Source: Hydractinia symbiolongicarpus (taxonomy: Eukaryota > Cnidaria > Hydrozoa > Anthoathecata > Hydractiniidae). From it: a stretch of 60,000 bases of DNA. Every line of letters begins with the position of its first letter. Within the stretch, counting starts at the first letter, position 1. Shown here piece after piece: positions 42,117 through 56,006 of the stretch. The notes beneath the pieces were generated by a model. That model was given only the letters and a program-made list of their open reading frames with translations, did not search any database and was not told the DNA's origin. Made by a program: the position numbers and the translations under genes. The DNA is taken from assembly GCF_029227915.1 (NCBI RefSeq), contig NC_079881.1, positions 32,713,501 to 32,773,500 of the forward strand, read 5' to 3'.

Positions 42117-43835
42117 TCACTCGTCTATTCCTTCTGCATATACTCACTACAAGGGCCATTTATTGTTAATTACACTTTACTGCAACGAAAATAAATTGTT
42201 TTGCTTTCAAGGTCACAGTCTTGTAAGTATGAGTTCAATCAATTACACGTTTTTCATTCGTAACTATTAAGACGTTGGTTGTCAAATGAAACAACCAACA
42301 ATATCTTCTACGCAACAAGTTTTGACGGTTGTAAAACGCCATCATGCACCATAGTTTGGAAGATAATTAAGAAAATTGTATTTTTATTCATTCATTCATT
42401 CAATCATAGTCATGCATGCATACATACACACATGCATACACACATGCCTAACACAGTGGGGGGAATTAAATGAGAAACACCAAACCTTCAAATAGATACC
42501 ATTTAAAAAGCCTTAGCAGGAACATTTTATTTACTGTAATCACATTGTTGGCGTGAGCATAATTTGGAGAATGGTCAAATAAGTAAAATTTGCTGTAAAT
42601 CTGTTTTGGCGAAAAAAAATTGCATTGACTTCCTTTTCGTTTTTCGATGCTTTAAGCAACCGAAAAAAGAGCAAAGTTGTCTGTTATTTTAACGAACTAA
42701 AGCATTTATGTTTTTTGTGTATATTTTGTTTCAAACTTTGTCGCTTGGTGACTAACCATTGTACATATTTTGTCCTTATTTTAAACATTTCTGTTCGATT
42801 TAAGCTGTTTTTTCTGACTTTATATTCTAAAACGCTCATTTTGTGATGAATAAAATCCTCTGGATGTACAACAATATAATTTAGAGAATAACTTCATGAA
42901 AATAAAACACGGAAAAGGTTTTTCACTTAAATTTAGAAAATATGCGCCACGTTATGAGAGAGTCTAGAGTTGCATCCGTACTGATTATTCATTTGTACTT
43001 TCTTTTTTTCAATGTCAACAATACTACTTCTGTGAACAACTATTTGGCTGCCATATGGCTTAACTTGCATGAGAATATACAAAGTCATTATGGAGGTTCC
43101 AGTGTCTATTTCAATTTACTGACTTAGTAAACAAAGAGACGATTTACTTAATTGATCAGTTTTTTTAAATGGCTTAAAGATGGCTATGTAATGAAAATAT
43201 GAAGCTTCTTGGTTTGGTTAACTATCCCCTGGAAGTCAACAATCATAGCTTCCCCAATCGGGATAAATTGTCTAAATTTTTCAGTAAATAAAGTTAGCAG
43301 ATGACGGAATAAATACTATGTTTTCAAAAGTGTATCAAGCAAAGTTTTGTTAGAAGACGAAGGATGCCAAGGTGAAAACTCCGAATTTTGCTGAAATGGT
43401 ATTTACGAAAAATTTCCCTCAGAGTTCACTATTAAAATTTTGAACATTTTGCCGGCAAGCAACGTAATGACGTCAAAATTACTTTGAAGTTTGCCAATTC
43501 ACGCTTATTATCTTATTCAAGATGGCGATTGGACTGTCATGGAAGTAACTTTTTTAAACTTGTTTGTTTCATCTTAGTCCTCTCTTATAAATGTAAACCA
43601 GGCAAAAAGAGATACATGGCTTAGATACTAATGTTGTATGAGTGTTTTCAAATTAAGTTGTTTTAAAGTGGGTGCTAACCTTTAATAAAAAAAATTAAAG
43701 CCTAGGGTCAATGCTGTTGACCTGTGGACAAAAATGTTTAAGTACTTTTTCCCTGGGACCATAAATTATTTAATTACGACATCTTTTTGTAAGAACGTCT
43801 TTGTTTTGGTAGAAACTGCTTTTTTTGGGAAAATC
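42117..43835 (-). repeat. Large inverted repeat, right arm (about 1.7 kb)
   Basis: This is the inverted copy of the left arm. It is longer because it carries about 100 bp extra near 42430-42545 and about 130 bp extra near 43000-43130. Apart from these it is highly similar, so the palindrome is fairly recent. Confidence 0.9.
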
Positions 43836-46613
43836 CTGGCAAAACCTGATTTTTACGGATTTTGTTTTGGTTCCCCGCAGCTTGATTTTCGGAATCACAG
43901 CAGAAACCGAAGAATAAGGTCTCAAAAAGTCTCCTTTTGACCTTTATCTTTTCTAAATACTTCTTATATAGAAATATTCATTTTCTGTATGTTTTTACAA
44001 TGAAAATATCTTAAACAAACCAAATTTAAGATTTTGGCTACAAACGTAGATTTTAAGGCAGCATCCTGTTAAGACCAACCAGCTATAGCTAGCCTTATTT
44101 TTTCCTATTCTTTTAAAGTTTGGTATATTATTAATTATTTATTTTGAGGTTGTGGCTCTCTAGCTAGCTCTTTAGCTACCTCCGAAAGTGGATAAATACT
44201 TTGTGGCTACAACAAACGTCGTAAACAATAATTCTTTTGATACTAAATGCAGTTAACTACACCTTGGTTACTGTCTTGAAAACTTATACCGCAAAGTAAA
44301 ATCAATAAGTCATTTTTTTTAGCTGGACGGGGTAACGACGAGTTGTTTTCTGTAGGGGTAATAACAGTTTGTGTAGCGTTGCTTTTATTTCAATTAATGT
44401 TGTGGGACAGTTATTTTTTAAAAAACAAATTACACTCAAAATGCTATAACACTGTGTGCACTTCACTCGGTATACGACAGACTGTAAAGCGCTCTACCTG
44501 AATGTGTGGCACAGTTGTACATTTACTTGTGATTTAAGCCAGCCTTTTTACATCAGATCTCCTGGTTTGATGGTTTATTTGATGGTTACTCTTTCTTGTG
44601 TTAAATGCAGCTTATCAAGGGAAGAAACTTTTGTGGTTTAACTTTATTGCATTTGCTTTGTCTGCCTTTTGCGGAACCAAACAATTAAATTTCAAGAAGT
44701 TTTGTCGGGAAAAAACAGTTGTGGTTCTAAAAATTTTACATCTTATTCAAACTAGTTTTTTTAAAAAAAATTGGGATTGGCAGATTTTGGGATTAAAAAT
44801 TGATTAATTTGCAAGTAATGTCTAAACTTTTGACTATATCAGAAGCTCAAGTGGATAAATATACCCCGTTTATAAGGTCAAAATTTTCCGCACGCTTTAT
44901 AATCCTCCAGGAGTTTCTATAAAAAAGAAATACAGATTTTGTATACCATATGTCCATCTTCACGCTGGAGAGCATATTTCGATAGACTTCTGGTGACCAG
45001 CCAAATGGGAGTACTGCTTTTACGAAAGCGTTTGTAAAAGGAACAAACAGAATGAAACTCAGCAAAAAACAACATTAAATTTATTTTATAAATATAAATT
45101 ACATTTTTTTATAACTACGATATAAAAATTTCATAAATTATCGAATCTGTTATTTTACTAGTGCAAAAATAAGAAAGTTCTACACATTTTTTATTTACAT
45201 ACTTTTAGCTAAAAAAACACTCTGCCAAACATTAGAAAACCAGCTTTTACCTATTGTAGCGAAAACATTTTGCAACAGTTTCCATCGATAAACAAAATCA
45301 ACCAGAAAATAGGACATTAGGAGGTCTTTTGAAATAAACCATTCTTTTAAGCTAAAATCACTCACTTAAAAGGAGCAGCCACTTCATTTTACTTTAAAGT
45401 TGCTTGACATTTGAAAACTCACAGGATTAGGCACAATAACTTCCCCTATCCAACTTACCTGAGAGCTAAGATTTAGCGGAAAAAACTTTCTACCTTAAAA
45501 CACCGCACATGTTTTTACAACACCGCGCTACAAGAATTCATGACTGACCGTTGGGCATGGCATCCCTTTACAAGTCGTCATAATTAATTAATTAGGGTAG
45601 TTGCACATTTTTTCTGAAATTTTTATTTTTTGGGTGTTTTATGACTTTGATAATAAATCTTTAAGAGCAAATATGTTGTTTATTATTTTATTTTTTGTTG
45701 CGAAAAATTATTGTACGACGAAGTATATTTGTAAGTATATTTGTTCATGTTATTCAAGGTTTTTCACAGGACATATTCTCCATTTACTATACAGTGGGGG
45801 GGTGGGTTGTATTATGCTTTTTACGATGACATATTTACCCCCTATGCAAGCAAAAGTGAAAGTGCTTCTAAGTGCGCCGAGATTTAATTAGGGGTATATG
45901 GTACTATTCTTATGGTAATAATAATTAAACTTTGTGTCCCCTGATGAAACATCATGTCAAGTGTCAAGGATAATCAGGCAGTTTCTTATGTATTGCGCCA
46001 TATCATTTGGGATTAAACGGTGAGCTATATATAATATATGCATGTATGTATCTAATGTGTATATCGACATAAATTCAACTCAACGTATTTGACGAAAGAA
46101 CTCGAGAAGGTTTTTGTGTTAAGCAATATAATTTTTTGACATAGGAATTTTGGTTAAAAATTAAGTACGTCCATCCGACTACCTTTACATACCCAAGGTC
46201 CGTCATTGTGTACAGTTTGAAAGTATATCCATGGATTATACTTGATGATCATGATATATACATAGAGAAAATGTACAGACGAATAATAAAAAATATAACA
46301 TTATCAAACCTTAAAAATATTTAAATCATAAAACTTTTGTCCGGGGGGATCACTGACTCTTTCCTGTTTTCTTCTATTCATGTCACTATGCATGCGATCT
46401 CAAGAAAGTTTGAGTTTTCTCGGATGAAGGACCACTACAACAGACAAATTAATATCGTTGCCAAGAATTGATATTGAATAATGGAGATAGTATCTGTTAA
46501 TCGTGTTCAACACAACAACAAAAAGGCACAAAAGCACTAAACAGGTCGCAATCAACTTTGAACACTTCAGCAAATCGACATGCACTATTTTTTTCTACTG
46601 CACCTAATCGTGT
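43836..46613. other. Intergenic, no supported gene
   Basis: This is 2.8 kb of AT-rich sequence with several short ORFs on both strands, none with a recognisable family signature. Confidence 0.35.
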
Positions 46614-48153
46614 TTGTTGGCGATGCAAGTTAATTGTGGGGAAAATAAGACATTAAATTCAGAAAATAAGGAATTAAAGTCGCAAGAGTTACGAAACGAA
46701 GCAGCAGCAATTTCAACAAAGTCTAAACTTAATTCTGTTTTAGCATCAATAATGTCCAATGCTGACGAATTCAACTTATCGCCATTTATTAAACTTTTTA
46801 GGACGAACACCAAAAATACATAGCAACTTCTAAAAATAGTGTTCGTTATTATCCAATGTTAATGTCTTCCGTTAGCATCGATGTCACCAGTAATGTATGA
46901 TGAAATCAGGCATGATGAAAAAACAGGCATCGGCTTTGTGGTTTGCCCAGTCGTCGACGATTGTGCGATTGTAAAAATTACATTCGCCCGAACCGTGGTT
47001 CCAACAAGCAGATAATCCAAGAAATGCAACGTTGAGTAAAGGACTTCAGTGATAGAGAAAATTTTGCCGTGCTTCTTTTGATGGAATGAAATATAGGAGA
47101 ATCTGGTATGGGATAAGCACAGCGGAGAACTGATTGGTTATATCGACTTGGGTGATACTTTGAATTATGCAACACTGCAAAAAGTTGATGATTTGGTCAG
47201 TCATTTTCTTATGTTCCAGTTACGTAAAATCGCTAATCTATTTAAAATCAGGTTAGCAAATTTCACTACAAATGGTGCCACACCCAGCCTAATGTTCCCT
47301 TTATTTTGGGAAACATTCTCAATTTGTAAGCTGAGTTGTAACGTGAAAGTGGTTGGTGCAACTTTTGATAGATAAATCGTAAGTTATTCAAGAGTGCATT
47401 GGGTAAGTGATGAATACCTAAACCCGAACATCACAAACAGAACAATGAATCTTTCGTTTCAGATCCTCTTTATTTCATAAAAACGGCAAGAAATCGTCCC
47501 GCCAATTCTGGTTCTGGTCGTTGCACTTGATATATGTGGTACTAAGACACGTTTCTCACATTAAACAACGTTGCAGAAATTTTTTACGAAGATCGGGACT
47601 GTTGTTTACATTAGCTTCCCAAATTGTCGTACGATCCTATAAGGTTATCGTCATTCTTTGTTATGGATTTTAAGTGAACTTCACAGTTTTGAGCTCAATA
47701 GTCAAAAAATTTCTCAGAACAGCTAAATTATGTTCGAATAAGAGATGCTGTCTTTCTTGGCGGCTAATGACGATCGATTTATCTGTTTATCGATCGATGT
47801 GTTTCTCCAATGTTTTGAAGCTCCAGTTAATTGAGAATCGCACAGGAAAGTTTACTAAAAATGCAAAAGTCAGTATGTTTTTATCATGGTAGAGTTAAGA
47901 CGACATCAATAGATCACTGTCAACTCCGCAAGAAAAGAAATATTTTGTCAGGCGAATAATTATGGACGTCAACGGTCAGCGAGCAAGGAAGGACAACCCA
48001 ACAATACGCGATTTTAGATTCAATGATAAAACTATTAGAAAACACAAATTATTCTGTCCAATGACTCGTGGTAACGTTGCTGACAATGCTCTGGTTAAAT
48101 TTAGTGATAAATTTCTACTGTGTCAAAAAAGGAGAAATCTGGTGATTAGGTAA
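46614..48153 (+). pseudogene. P-element (THAP9-type) transposase fossil
   Basis: Blocks occur in the order of P-element/THAP9 transposases, with many frame changes. They are: a coiled-coil-like segment ending MSNADEFNLSPFIKLF (46614-46800); YDEIRHDEKTGIGF (about 46898); VWDKHSGELIGYIDLGD (about 47105), carrying an Asp expected in the RNase H-like core; LNYATLQKVDDL; FKIRLANFTTNGATPSLMFP (about 47240-47300) and PLFWETFSICKLSC; then GSGRCT and YEDRDC remnants. The tail YGRQRSARKDNPTIRDF, NDKTIRKHK (about 47970-48060) has a 2-codon disturbance. The family is common in cnidarian genomes (from memory). No THAP domain or terminal repeats were found. Too many disruptions remain for it to function. 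Confidence 0.8.
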
Positions 48154-50222
48154 CATTGAAACGGCTATTTTTAAAGTGACATTTTATTTTGAAAAATTTA
48201 ATACATAACTTCCGCTTTTTATTAGGGTTTTTCCTTTTCAACTCACTTCACTTATTCCCTTATACACCGAGCTTATAATTTTGTTATTTTATCGGGTTTT
48301 TTATTCTTTATTTCCTACGTGTGGCGGAATTTTTAAAATCGCCTGATGTATGTAGATGAAGACAACGCAAAGGCTAGAGCGTCGGATTGCTTGTCCATTC
48401 ATCCGCGGCTTAAAAATTGCGAGTTTTTAAAAAACCAATAGGAATGCTTTGTTTTTAATTTTAACTAATACAAATACAGTTTTAACATGATTTTGGCATG
48501 GTCTGCTACAAACACTGCATTCTTCAAATATAGCCATAACGTCTGCCAGGCTAGAACGTCTTTAGCCAAAACTTTTAATTCAAAGCACTTCACGGTTGAA
48601 TGTAATGAAGTCCAATCAACAAAACTTTACGCTGTGTGTTGGAAATCTTGTTGGTTGCTAGATCTGAGACATATCTGGTTTTGCCTAGCTAGTTTAGTCA
48701 AATAAAACTGAGGAGGGCAATGCTAACTAGCTTATCTAGGTTACATTTTGCTGACAATCAACATTGTGAAATTTTTTCTAGCTTGTATTACTAGACTAAA
48801 AAACTGACTTTGATAATAGCTATTAGACTAACTAAATACCAGAAAATTGTAAATAATATATTTCCTTGGTTTTTAAGGCCCATACTATATTCGAAGTTTT
48901 TTGAAACTCTGGTTTGACTATGTTGGTAATAGCAGTAGACTTCAAGCCCCGAGGCTTCTTGTTATCTTTTTTATCTTTGCTATTTAACTGTAGGATATCC
49001 ACACTGCAACGTTTGTATAAAAAAAATAACCGAAATAATTTTTAACCTTAACGCGCATTGCTTTATATTTATTTATTTACTTTCTACTAAAATAGAATGA
49101 ATTAATAGAAAGAATTTAACACTATGAATAGCATTTTTACCACAGATGTACAAAGTTTGTTGTTTAGGAGAATTATAACACTTACTTTTAGCTTCCTTGA
49201 TAATCTATTTGGACTGCCGACAAAAAAAGGGTAATTTGTTTATTCTCTTAAAAGACTAAAATCTTTGGCATTGATTAGCTGTGTGAATTGTGAATACAAC
49301 TTTTTGTACTAATAAAATAAATCAACATAAGGTATCCTTTATATTAATAATATCAGCATTCTCTCTGTTAAAAATGGTTTATTTCCGAAAATCCCCGCAG
49401 AATTTTTATTGATTTTGCTTTTTTTGCTAGCGCGTATTTAATCCATCACGAGCCCGAACTCTTATAAATAGCCGATCAGTCAGTTTTTTGCGGATCTTAC
49501 ATGCTGTCAAAGCAAACAATCTAAGCCAGCGTAATACAGCCATTTTAATAGCTGTACCGTTGCTTCCACGAACGTAAACTTTTAGGCAGTGGAATAAGCA
49601 TACAAACACAAACACATTCCCACATTTAAAATGATTTTTTAATTTTCGGCTAATCAGAACGTGCAGATCGTACAATGCGTCGCTTTCACCCGACAGTTAT
49701 TTCTTTTTTTCAATTTCTTAGACATCGATGTTGATCAACTTTGCTTTTAGGGCATTGTGTTGTCTCTAAAAAAGAACAGCGTATTGGAAAACAATAGTCA
49801 AGAATGGACATTTTAATTGTTATATTGTGTTTGCTTTATTTGAAGTACTGTGGACATTTAAAAATTGTGGACGTTTAGAAATTGTGGACGTTAAAACTTA
49901 GAATCAAATGCTACTGCGCAATAATCTCCTTTCAGTAGTTTTGATTTCCACAAAAAATCGAAAGCATGTGATGAATTTCAGCGAAGCAAGAGCAACTGCG
50001 TATTCCGCCTAAAAGTTTGCAGCCAGTTTGCATCGTGGAAATCTGCCTAAATATATATGTTTTTACTCTGCTATCGAACTCATATTGCATAGCCTCAATC
50101 TTAGCAAATACCGCATGGTTACTAATCTACGGCTCGTCATCGGAATCCCCGTCGTTATATTTCTCAATCCTAGTTAATAGTTTATTTAATTTGTTTTTCA
50201 TCTAAACTTATTTCGGAGTCGG
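48154..50222. other. Intergenic, no supported gene
   Basis: AT-rich. Short ORFs lack recognisable motifs. Confidence 0.35.
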
Positions 50223-50960
50223 ATTCGTCACAAAAAAACATTTGAATAATCTTCCCCTTGAAACATACATACAAAATCTTTAATTACACCTCAGGCATGA
50301 AATTAGAATGTCATCAATAAAAAAATTTTACCAAAAATTTTAATAACTCCTGAAAGAATAATTTTTATTTCACCGTATTTGTTTCCATCATATTCAGTTT
50401 TAACACGTAACATATTACTAAAGGTCTATTAAATATTTCAATAACAAAAAAAATATTTTCAGCTTTTAAGTTCCGGAGAAAGATATATAGTTAATGTCCG
50501 TTTGACGAAAGAGAATGAACATCAGAATTTAATCATTTGATGTAACTGATTGTCGACATCATGCTTCATATACGATAAAAATATGCTATAAAACCGTATA
50601 AAACCAATAGTGGTGTTTGTGATACACAATTACTTCCCAAATAAAATATGCTTCTCTTTTTGACGTGTCTGTAACATATTTTTGTTGCTCTTCGAAGAAA
50701 CATAATTTAAATTAATTAAGAAAAGAAAACTACATGTATCAGTAAAAGAAGACAAAAAGTTTATTCTAGATATCTGTGCGATGAATTTCCATAATCACAT
50801 ACTACAACGCAATTATTTTCAACTGACAATTTCAAAGTTTATGTCAGGTCACATGTGACTACATAATTGCATATAATTATGATACGGCTCATAATAGCTG
50901 TGAGCATTATTATTTCTCAAATGATTCCTCTAACTACCACGTATCACCTAGCTACTTTGA
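50223..50960. repeat. Local duplicate of sequence at 52612-52700 and 54640-55560
   Basis: 50223-50305 matches 52612-52700 (CATCTGAATAATCTTCCCC and TGATTACACCTCGGGCGTGA tracts), and 50466-50960 matches 54640-55560. The second copy is split by an extra 1.9 kb (52.7-54.64 kb) that includes the (AT)n tract, or else the first copy lost it. Confidence 0.7.
50533..50703 (-). pseudogene. Internally deleted copy of the Mpv17-like gene
   Basis: It keeps the start region (ATG at 50703; upstream sequence as at 55287) through the codons around TTIGFILYG, then jumps to the last codons before the stop (CATCATGCTTCATATACG tract). Roughly 400 bp of coding sequence are missing, with the junction at AATATGCT|ATAAAACC. 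It cannot encode the membrane protein. Confidence 0.75.
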
Positions 50961-52611
50961 TTATTTCTAAATTAGCGATAATAAATCTTTCTAAATGATG
51001 AGATAAGTCTGTATGTACAGCGCAAATATTAAAGGAGCTTTTTGAGCCAGTTTGGCATGTTAATCCCACCTGAAATTTTACCAATTAAAATAACAATGTT
51101 TTGATTATAAAGTATGTTTTATCTTACAACACTACATGAAATTACCTAAATCCTGTGTTCAAAAGCCTGGCATACAACTCGGAAATTCAGGAGTTTAAGA
51201 CTTAAGGCAATTCCCCTAGAAAAAAACTATATCCCAGAGGATTGTCTTTTCTGAAGATAATTGATGAGGATATATACATTATGTGAAAGTAAGACTAAAT
51301 TAAGTTAAAAATTTCATTGATTGGTTGGCATGGTTACCTGTTGTTAGGAGAAGTATAGGAAAAATATGACATTTTGCTGCTTGACGCCTAACCAAATAAC
51401 TGAATAACATGCGTTATTTCAAGCGCCTTTTTGGCCGCTTTTGTTCCTCAAGGGTCACGTGTATGGATTGAGTAAAGCGCATTTTCGCAAGGCTGACTCG
51501 TCTTCCAGAGAACTGATGCGGTATTTTTTGGACGACAGAAAAGCTAAAACAGCGCGAAACAGGAAATATCTCGACAAAATAACTGAAATACAAAACTGCG
51601 GTTCTATTCACTAGGTGATACAAATGCCTGCATCCACAGAAGGAATTGTAAAGCGTGGGTGATATAGTCACTTCAGTTTTACTGGTCCTGTGTTCGGAAT
51701 GTAAACATTAAGTATACACCGACATTACCTACCCAGTTTTCCCCACATGGCATGGATTGACCGTAGCTGTAGTAAAGATTTAAAGAAACCATAGTTGAAT
51801 AACGATCTGGTCTTAATTCAACTTGTGTTAAAACTGTATTCTTGTTTAATTTTTACAAATGTTTTTTTTTTCAGGTCAGGTATTACCGAAACAGCCACTA
51901 TCAGCATTCCTAAAAAAATCGTAGGAGGAAGTTTTTCCAACTTAGTCAACCAGAAAAGGACCAGCAAACGACTAAAAGCTTCAAGACACAACCAAAATAC
52001 AGTGGTAAAAATTATTCGGCTTAGGAGAAGTTACCGAGGTGGTAACTTCCCCTGCGCTATAATAAATTAGTTTTTCGTTTGAACTTGTTTCGAATTTATT
52101 TCGATTTTGACGTCATAACGTTCCTTAGGGTATGAAAGAGCTGAGTGAAGGGAATTTACAGCCGCTATACCCTGTTTATGTTTTTGAATAAAGCACCAAA
52201 TCTAGCGTCAAAACTCAACAATTTCCTGACTTTATTGATATATGTTGATGTTGATATACGATTGATATACGGTTATTTCAACTTCTTATTAAAATTCCGA
52301 TTAATTTATCGATGAGCAACGTAATGACAAAAAGATTAACACAGTCTTTGAAAAAAACCGACCAGGCTGTGAACTTACGACTTTTGCACTATACCACATA
52401 GCCACCAGCTGCTTGCTTCGCTTTTTACTTTTACATAATTTCTATTGCAAAAGCTCCAAAATAATTTTGTGCTTTTGTTCACAAAATGTTGATTGTTTCT
52501 CATTGTTTTGCAATTGTCTGAAACGTTTTCCTAAGCCGCTATTAAAGCTTCTTGTTGAAAAAAGTCCGGCTAAGAAACTATTACGTCTACCATGCAAACC
52601 AAAAACACACG
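50961..52611. other. Intergenic, no supported gene
   Basis: An ORF at 51795-52070 with a TTTTTTTTCAG acceptor-like site at its middle and a basic sequence (QKRTSKRLKASRH) could be an exon, but no family is recognised. ORFs at 51414-51671 and 52413-52703 are unassigned. Confidence 0.3.
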
Positions 52612-52965
52612 ACAATTATTTGAAAAAAAAACATCTGAATAATCTTCCCCTAGAAACATGCAAAATATTTGATTACACCTCGGGCGTGAAATTGGGGACA
52701 TAAAATGCCCGCGGTATTTTTACACTCTCATATCTTTTTAAATACTGGATGAAATTTCTTGAAATTTTGTGACTTTTCCTAACTTTTAATGGACTTTCAG
52801 AAAATGAAAAAAATATTTTCAAATATTGTCCTGTCAATGTCACTTTGTCCTTTATTGACAGGTGGTCATATCAACTTTTGCTGCAATGCTAAAAATAAAT
52901 GTTTTACAAACAAACCAGTTGTATAAATATGTGATTATGTATGTGAAAGTGACAATAAATTACCT

Positions 52966-52988
52966 ATGACATCATATGATGACGTCAT
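52966..52988. other. Palindrome containing TGACGTCA core
   Basis: ATGACATCATATGATGACGTCAT is a near-perfect inverted repeat with a full CRE-type core. A related palindrome lies at 54439-54470. It is either a MITE-arm remnant or a CREB/ATF-like site; no gene is positioned to use it. Confidence 0.4.
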
Positions 52989-53305
52989 ATGTAATTTAGT
53001 CATTTTTTATATTACTTTTTTAAGGTTACTGTAAAGAAAACAATTTTTTTTTTAGGTTTTTTGCAAAAAATTCATGACATATAGAAAAAAAATTCTCTTT
53101 CGAATGACATATTTTATAGTCTATGAAAATATTTGGAACATCCCTTTTTTCTGGAAAAAGCCTTTTCAGAGGTGTTATATCCTTCACACCTTCGAGAAAA
53201 TATGTGCAAAATGAGTTGAGCATTTTTTTTGTAAATATTGTGCATGATAAGAGACTACCGTATAAATATATGCATAATAATATTTTTTAGATAGTTTACT
53301 TTTAG

Positions 53306-53600
<295 letters not shown>

Positions 53601-54438
53601 GTTGTCGTATAAAAAATCATTAAAAAAAATCAAAGTTAAGGAGTATGCATATAAGCTTTCTCTTGTAACCCTGACTTCTGTCTGTTAATAATTCTGAACG
53701 CGTGCACGCATATTCAGCATAAAAATAAAATTCACACTTTCATCATCTTTCTGCATACTCAGTTCGCACATTTTCATAACACCTACGAAAATCTTTAAAA
53801 ACAAATATCTCGTTAGTAAATATTTGCATACATGCCTTTCCGTTTGTGGTCTCTTTTTCCGAAAGCTTCCTATTGGCTCATTGAAATTTTCGGTAATGGA
53901 AAGCTGAATAAATTATGCACAAAAGGTTCCCGGATTTTTTTGTATAAATTACTGATTAGCGAATTATGACGATAGAAAGAAAATAATATGCATTTTTTTT
54001 AATGACTATATATAATAACAAATAATTTCATAACGACGTTGTTACAAGAAAAAAACCGGGAACCTTTTTGAATTTAATTTATGCTGAATGTAATAGTGCA
54101 AAAACGAGAAGTCTGCGACCACGCGTTCGGAAAAAGAAGCCGTTTTAGAACGTACGGTGAAAAAAAATGGTGTGTGTTTAATTCATTATATTTTCTGTTT
54201 GGAAAATTAACATCTCACGAAAATAACACCATCAAAATAGTCTTTCATCAAACATTCAGAAACAAAAAAATAAAAAAAAAATATAAAAGTATTGATAAAT
54301 TATAAGGGTTTTTCTGAGACTACTCATCGAGTTTTTTCCTTTACAATAACCTTAATGACTAGTACTGTAAATAGTTTTAAAAAAGATAAAAAAACGAGAA
54401 TTTCCAAGAAAGACAATTCCTTTGACCATTGTCTCATT

Positions 54439-54470
54439 GTGACGTCATCACTTCCTGTGATGACGTGTCA
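54439..54470. other. Inverted repeat with TGACGTCA core
   Basis: GTGACGTCATCAC and GTGATGACGTGTCA form arms separated by TTCCT. It shares the TGATGACGTCA motif with 52966-52988. A C14 run follows at 54582-54595. Confidence 0.4.
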
Positions 54471-54702
54471 ACCCACATATTTTGACACTAATTGTGTCAC
54501 AATATATTGATGCTTCTTTGTGCCAGGCTTCGTCACTTAAAACCAAACAGAACAAAAGTTACAGCCCGCGGGCACTTTATGCCCCCCCCCCCCCCGTGGC
54601 CATACTTACAAGGGTCAAAAAAGCCCACACTAAATAGGGTTAAGTCCGGAGGATAGATATATAGGTAATGTCCGCTTGGCGAGAGAATATGGACATCAGA
54701 AT

Positions 54703-55287
54703 TTAATTATTTTCCAAAATTTGCTGATGTAACTGATTGTCGACATCATGCTTCATATACGATAAAAATATGCTCCATCCAAAGGAGTAAACATTATTGG
54801 CCGTCACTTTCAAATGGTATGGGACAAATCGAACATTTACGTACAAGAAAGGATAGTATGCGAAAACGTCAGTGCACAAAGTAGGCAAAAACTTGGCTTT
54901 GATTTCTTCTTTGATGTAACTCGTGTCTTGACCTTCAACAAATCCGGTGGCAGCATAATACACACCATCTTCCAATGGACAAATAGTTAAGAATAAAAAT
55001 ACTGATTGACGATGAGAATAATGTTTGAAGTACGGAATGTAATGCAACGTCTTAAATAAAAAATGACTTAGACTTGAGATTGTACCACCCCATAAAGCAC
55101 AAGCAAATAATCTCTGGTAATTAATTTTTTTTTGCTTTTCGATACATAGCTGTCCTGTCAAATCTCCACATCCGTACAGTATAAAACCAATAGTGGTATT
55201 TGTAAAACCCAACTGCTTCTTAAATAAAATATGTTTCATCTTTCTGATGTTTCTGTAACATATTATTACTGGACGTCGAAGGAACAT
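54703..55287 (-). CDS. Mpv17/PMP22-family membrane protein, intronless
   Basis: The frame is intact, 194 aa, the usual family length of 175-210. A basic N-terminus (MFLRRPVIICYRNIRKMK) is compatible with organelle targeting. Then come a helix with the family GxGDxxxQ signature (GCGDLTGQ, residues 39-46), a glycine-bearing second helix (FACALWGGTISSLSHFLF), a short loop rather than the usual GPxxHxWY, then an EDGVYYAATGFVEG helix. The C-terminal signature VNVRFVPYHLKV, followed by FGWSIFLSYMKH, corresponds to NFxFVPxxxR..W..YLSYxxH. Members sit in the mitochondrial inner or peroxisomal membrane; Mpv17 acts in mitochondrial nucleotide/DNA homeostasis, and the role of this member is unknown. Absence of introns suggests a retrocopy or a naturally intronless paralogue. 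An internally deleted copy lies at 50533-50703. Confidence 0.85.
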   Translation of the reverse strand: MFLRRPVIICYRNIRKMKHILFKKQLGFTNTTIGFILYGCGDLTGQLCIEKQKKINYQRLFACALWGGTISSLSHFLFKTLHYIPYFKHYSHRQSVFLFLTICPLEDGVYYAATGFVEGQDTSYIKEEIKAKFLPTLCTDVFAYYPFLYVNVRFVPYHLKVTANNVYSFGWSIFLSYMKHDVDNQLHQQILENN

Positions 55288-56006
55288 AATTTCAAGTAAC
55301 TAAAAAGAGAAAACTACATGTATCAGTTGAAGAAGACACACAAAGTTTATTCTAAATATCTTTGCGACGAGTTTCTATAACCACACAGTAAAACGAAATA
55401 CTAATTCGACTGACAATTTTAAAGTTAAAGTCAAGTATGATTAAGTAAGTGCTGACAATTGCAGTTAATTACAGATAATTGTTATATACTGTCAGCATTG
55501 TTAGTTACATCTCTCCAATGTTCCCACCCGACTACCACGTAACTACTAACTACTATGATTTTTCCTAAATTAGTCGTTGAGAAATATTGAAAGATCTAAA
55601 AATACAAACTGGTGGAAAAAACCCTGTTGTTGATTAAGCAGTTTAGTTGACAGACAGAAAAGTGGAGAAAAATACTTCAAATGGCAGCTAAGAAAAGACA
55701 TCTTACGTGAATGATCAGATAAGCAAAATTTCAACTTTTATTGATAGAATTTTTTTTTTATTGTGGTTCATCTTTAATATTACATTCATATTTATAAAAA
55801 GACTTTTCCCGTTAACTGTTTAATTGGACGCAAGAAAAGTTAGTAAAATGCAATTTCGAACAGATAAACGTATTCTCATATATAAAAAATTAAACTTAAA
55901 TCAAAAGTTGCATGTTTTTATGACAAGAAACATTAGTGACTGTATCCAATGTGATTTATTTAATAATTACCCGCTATTAATTACAACGTGGTCAAGTCAC
56001 ATCACA
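55288..56006. other. Upstream region of the Mpv17-like gene and left flank of the Helitron
   Basis: To about 55560 it matches 50704-50960, so the duplication includes the presumed promoter. No other gene is supported. Confidence 0.4.

Noticed and set aside
40943-42846. A 73-codon ORF present in both arms of the inverted repeat, looking conserved
   Set aside because: The arms are DNA copies of each other, so the match reflects duplication, not selection on protein; composition is hydrophobic/AT-driven and no family fits.
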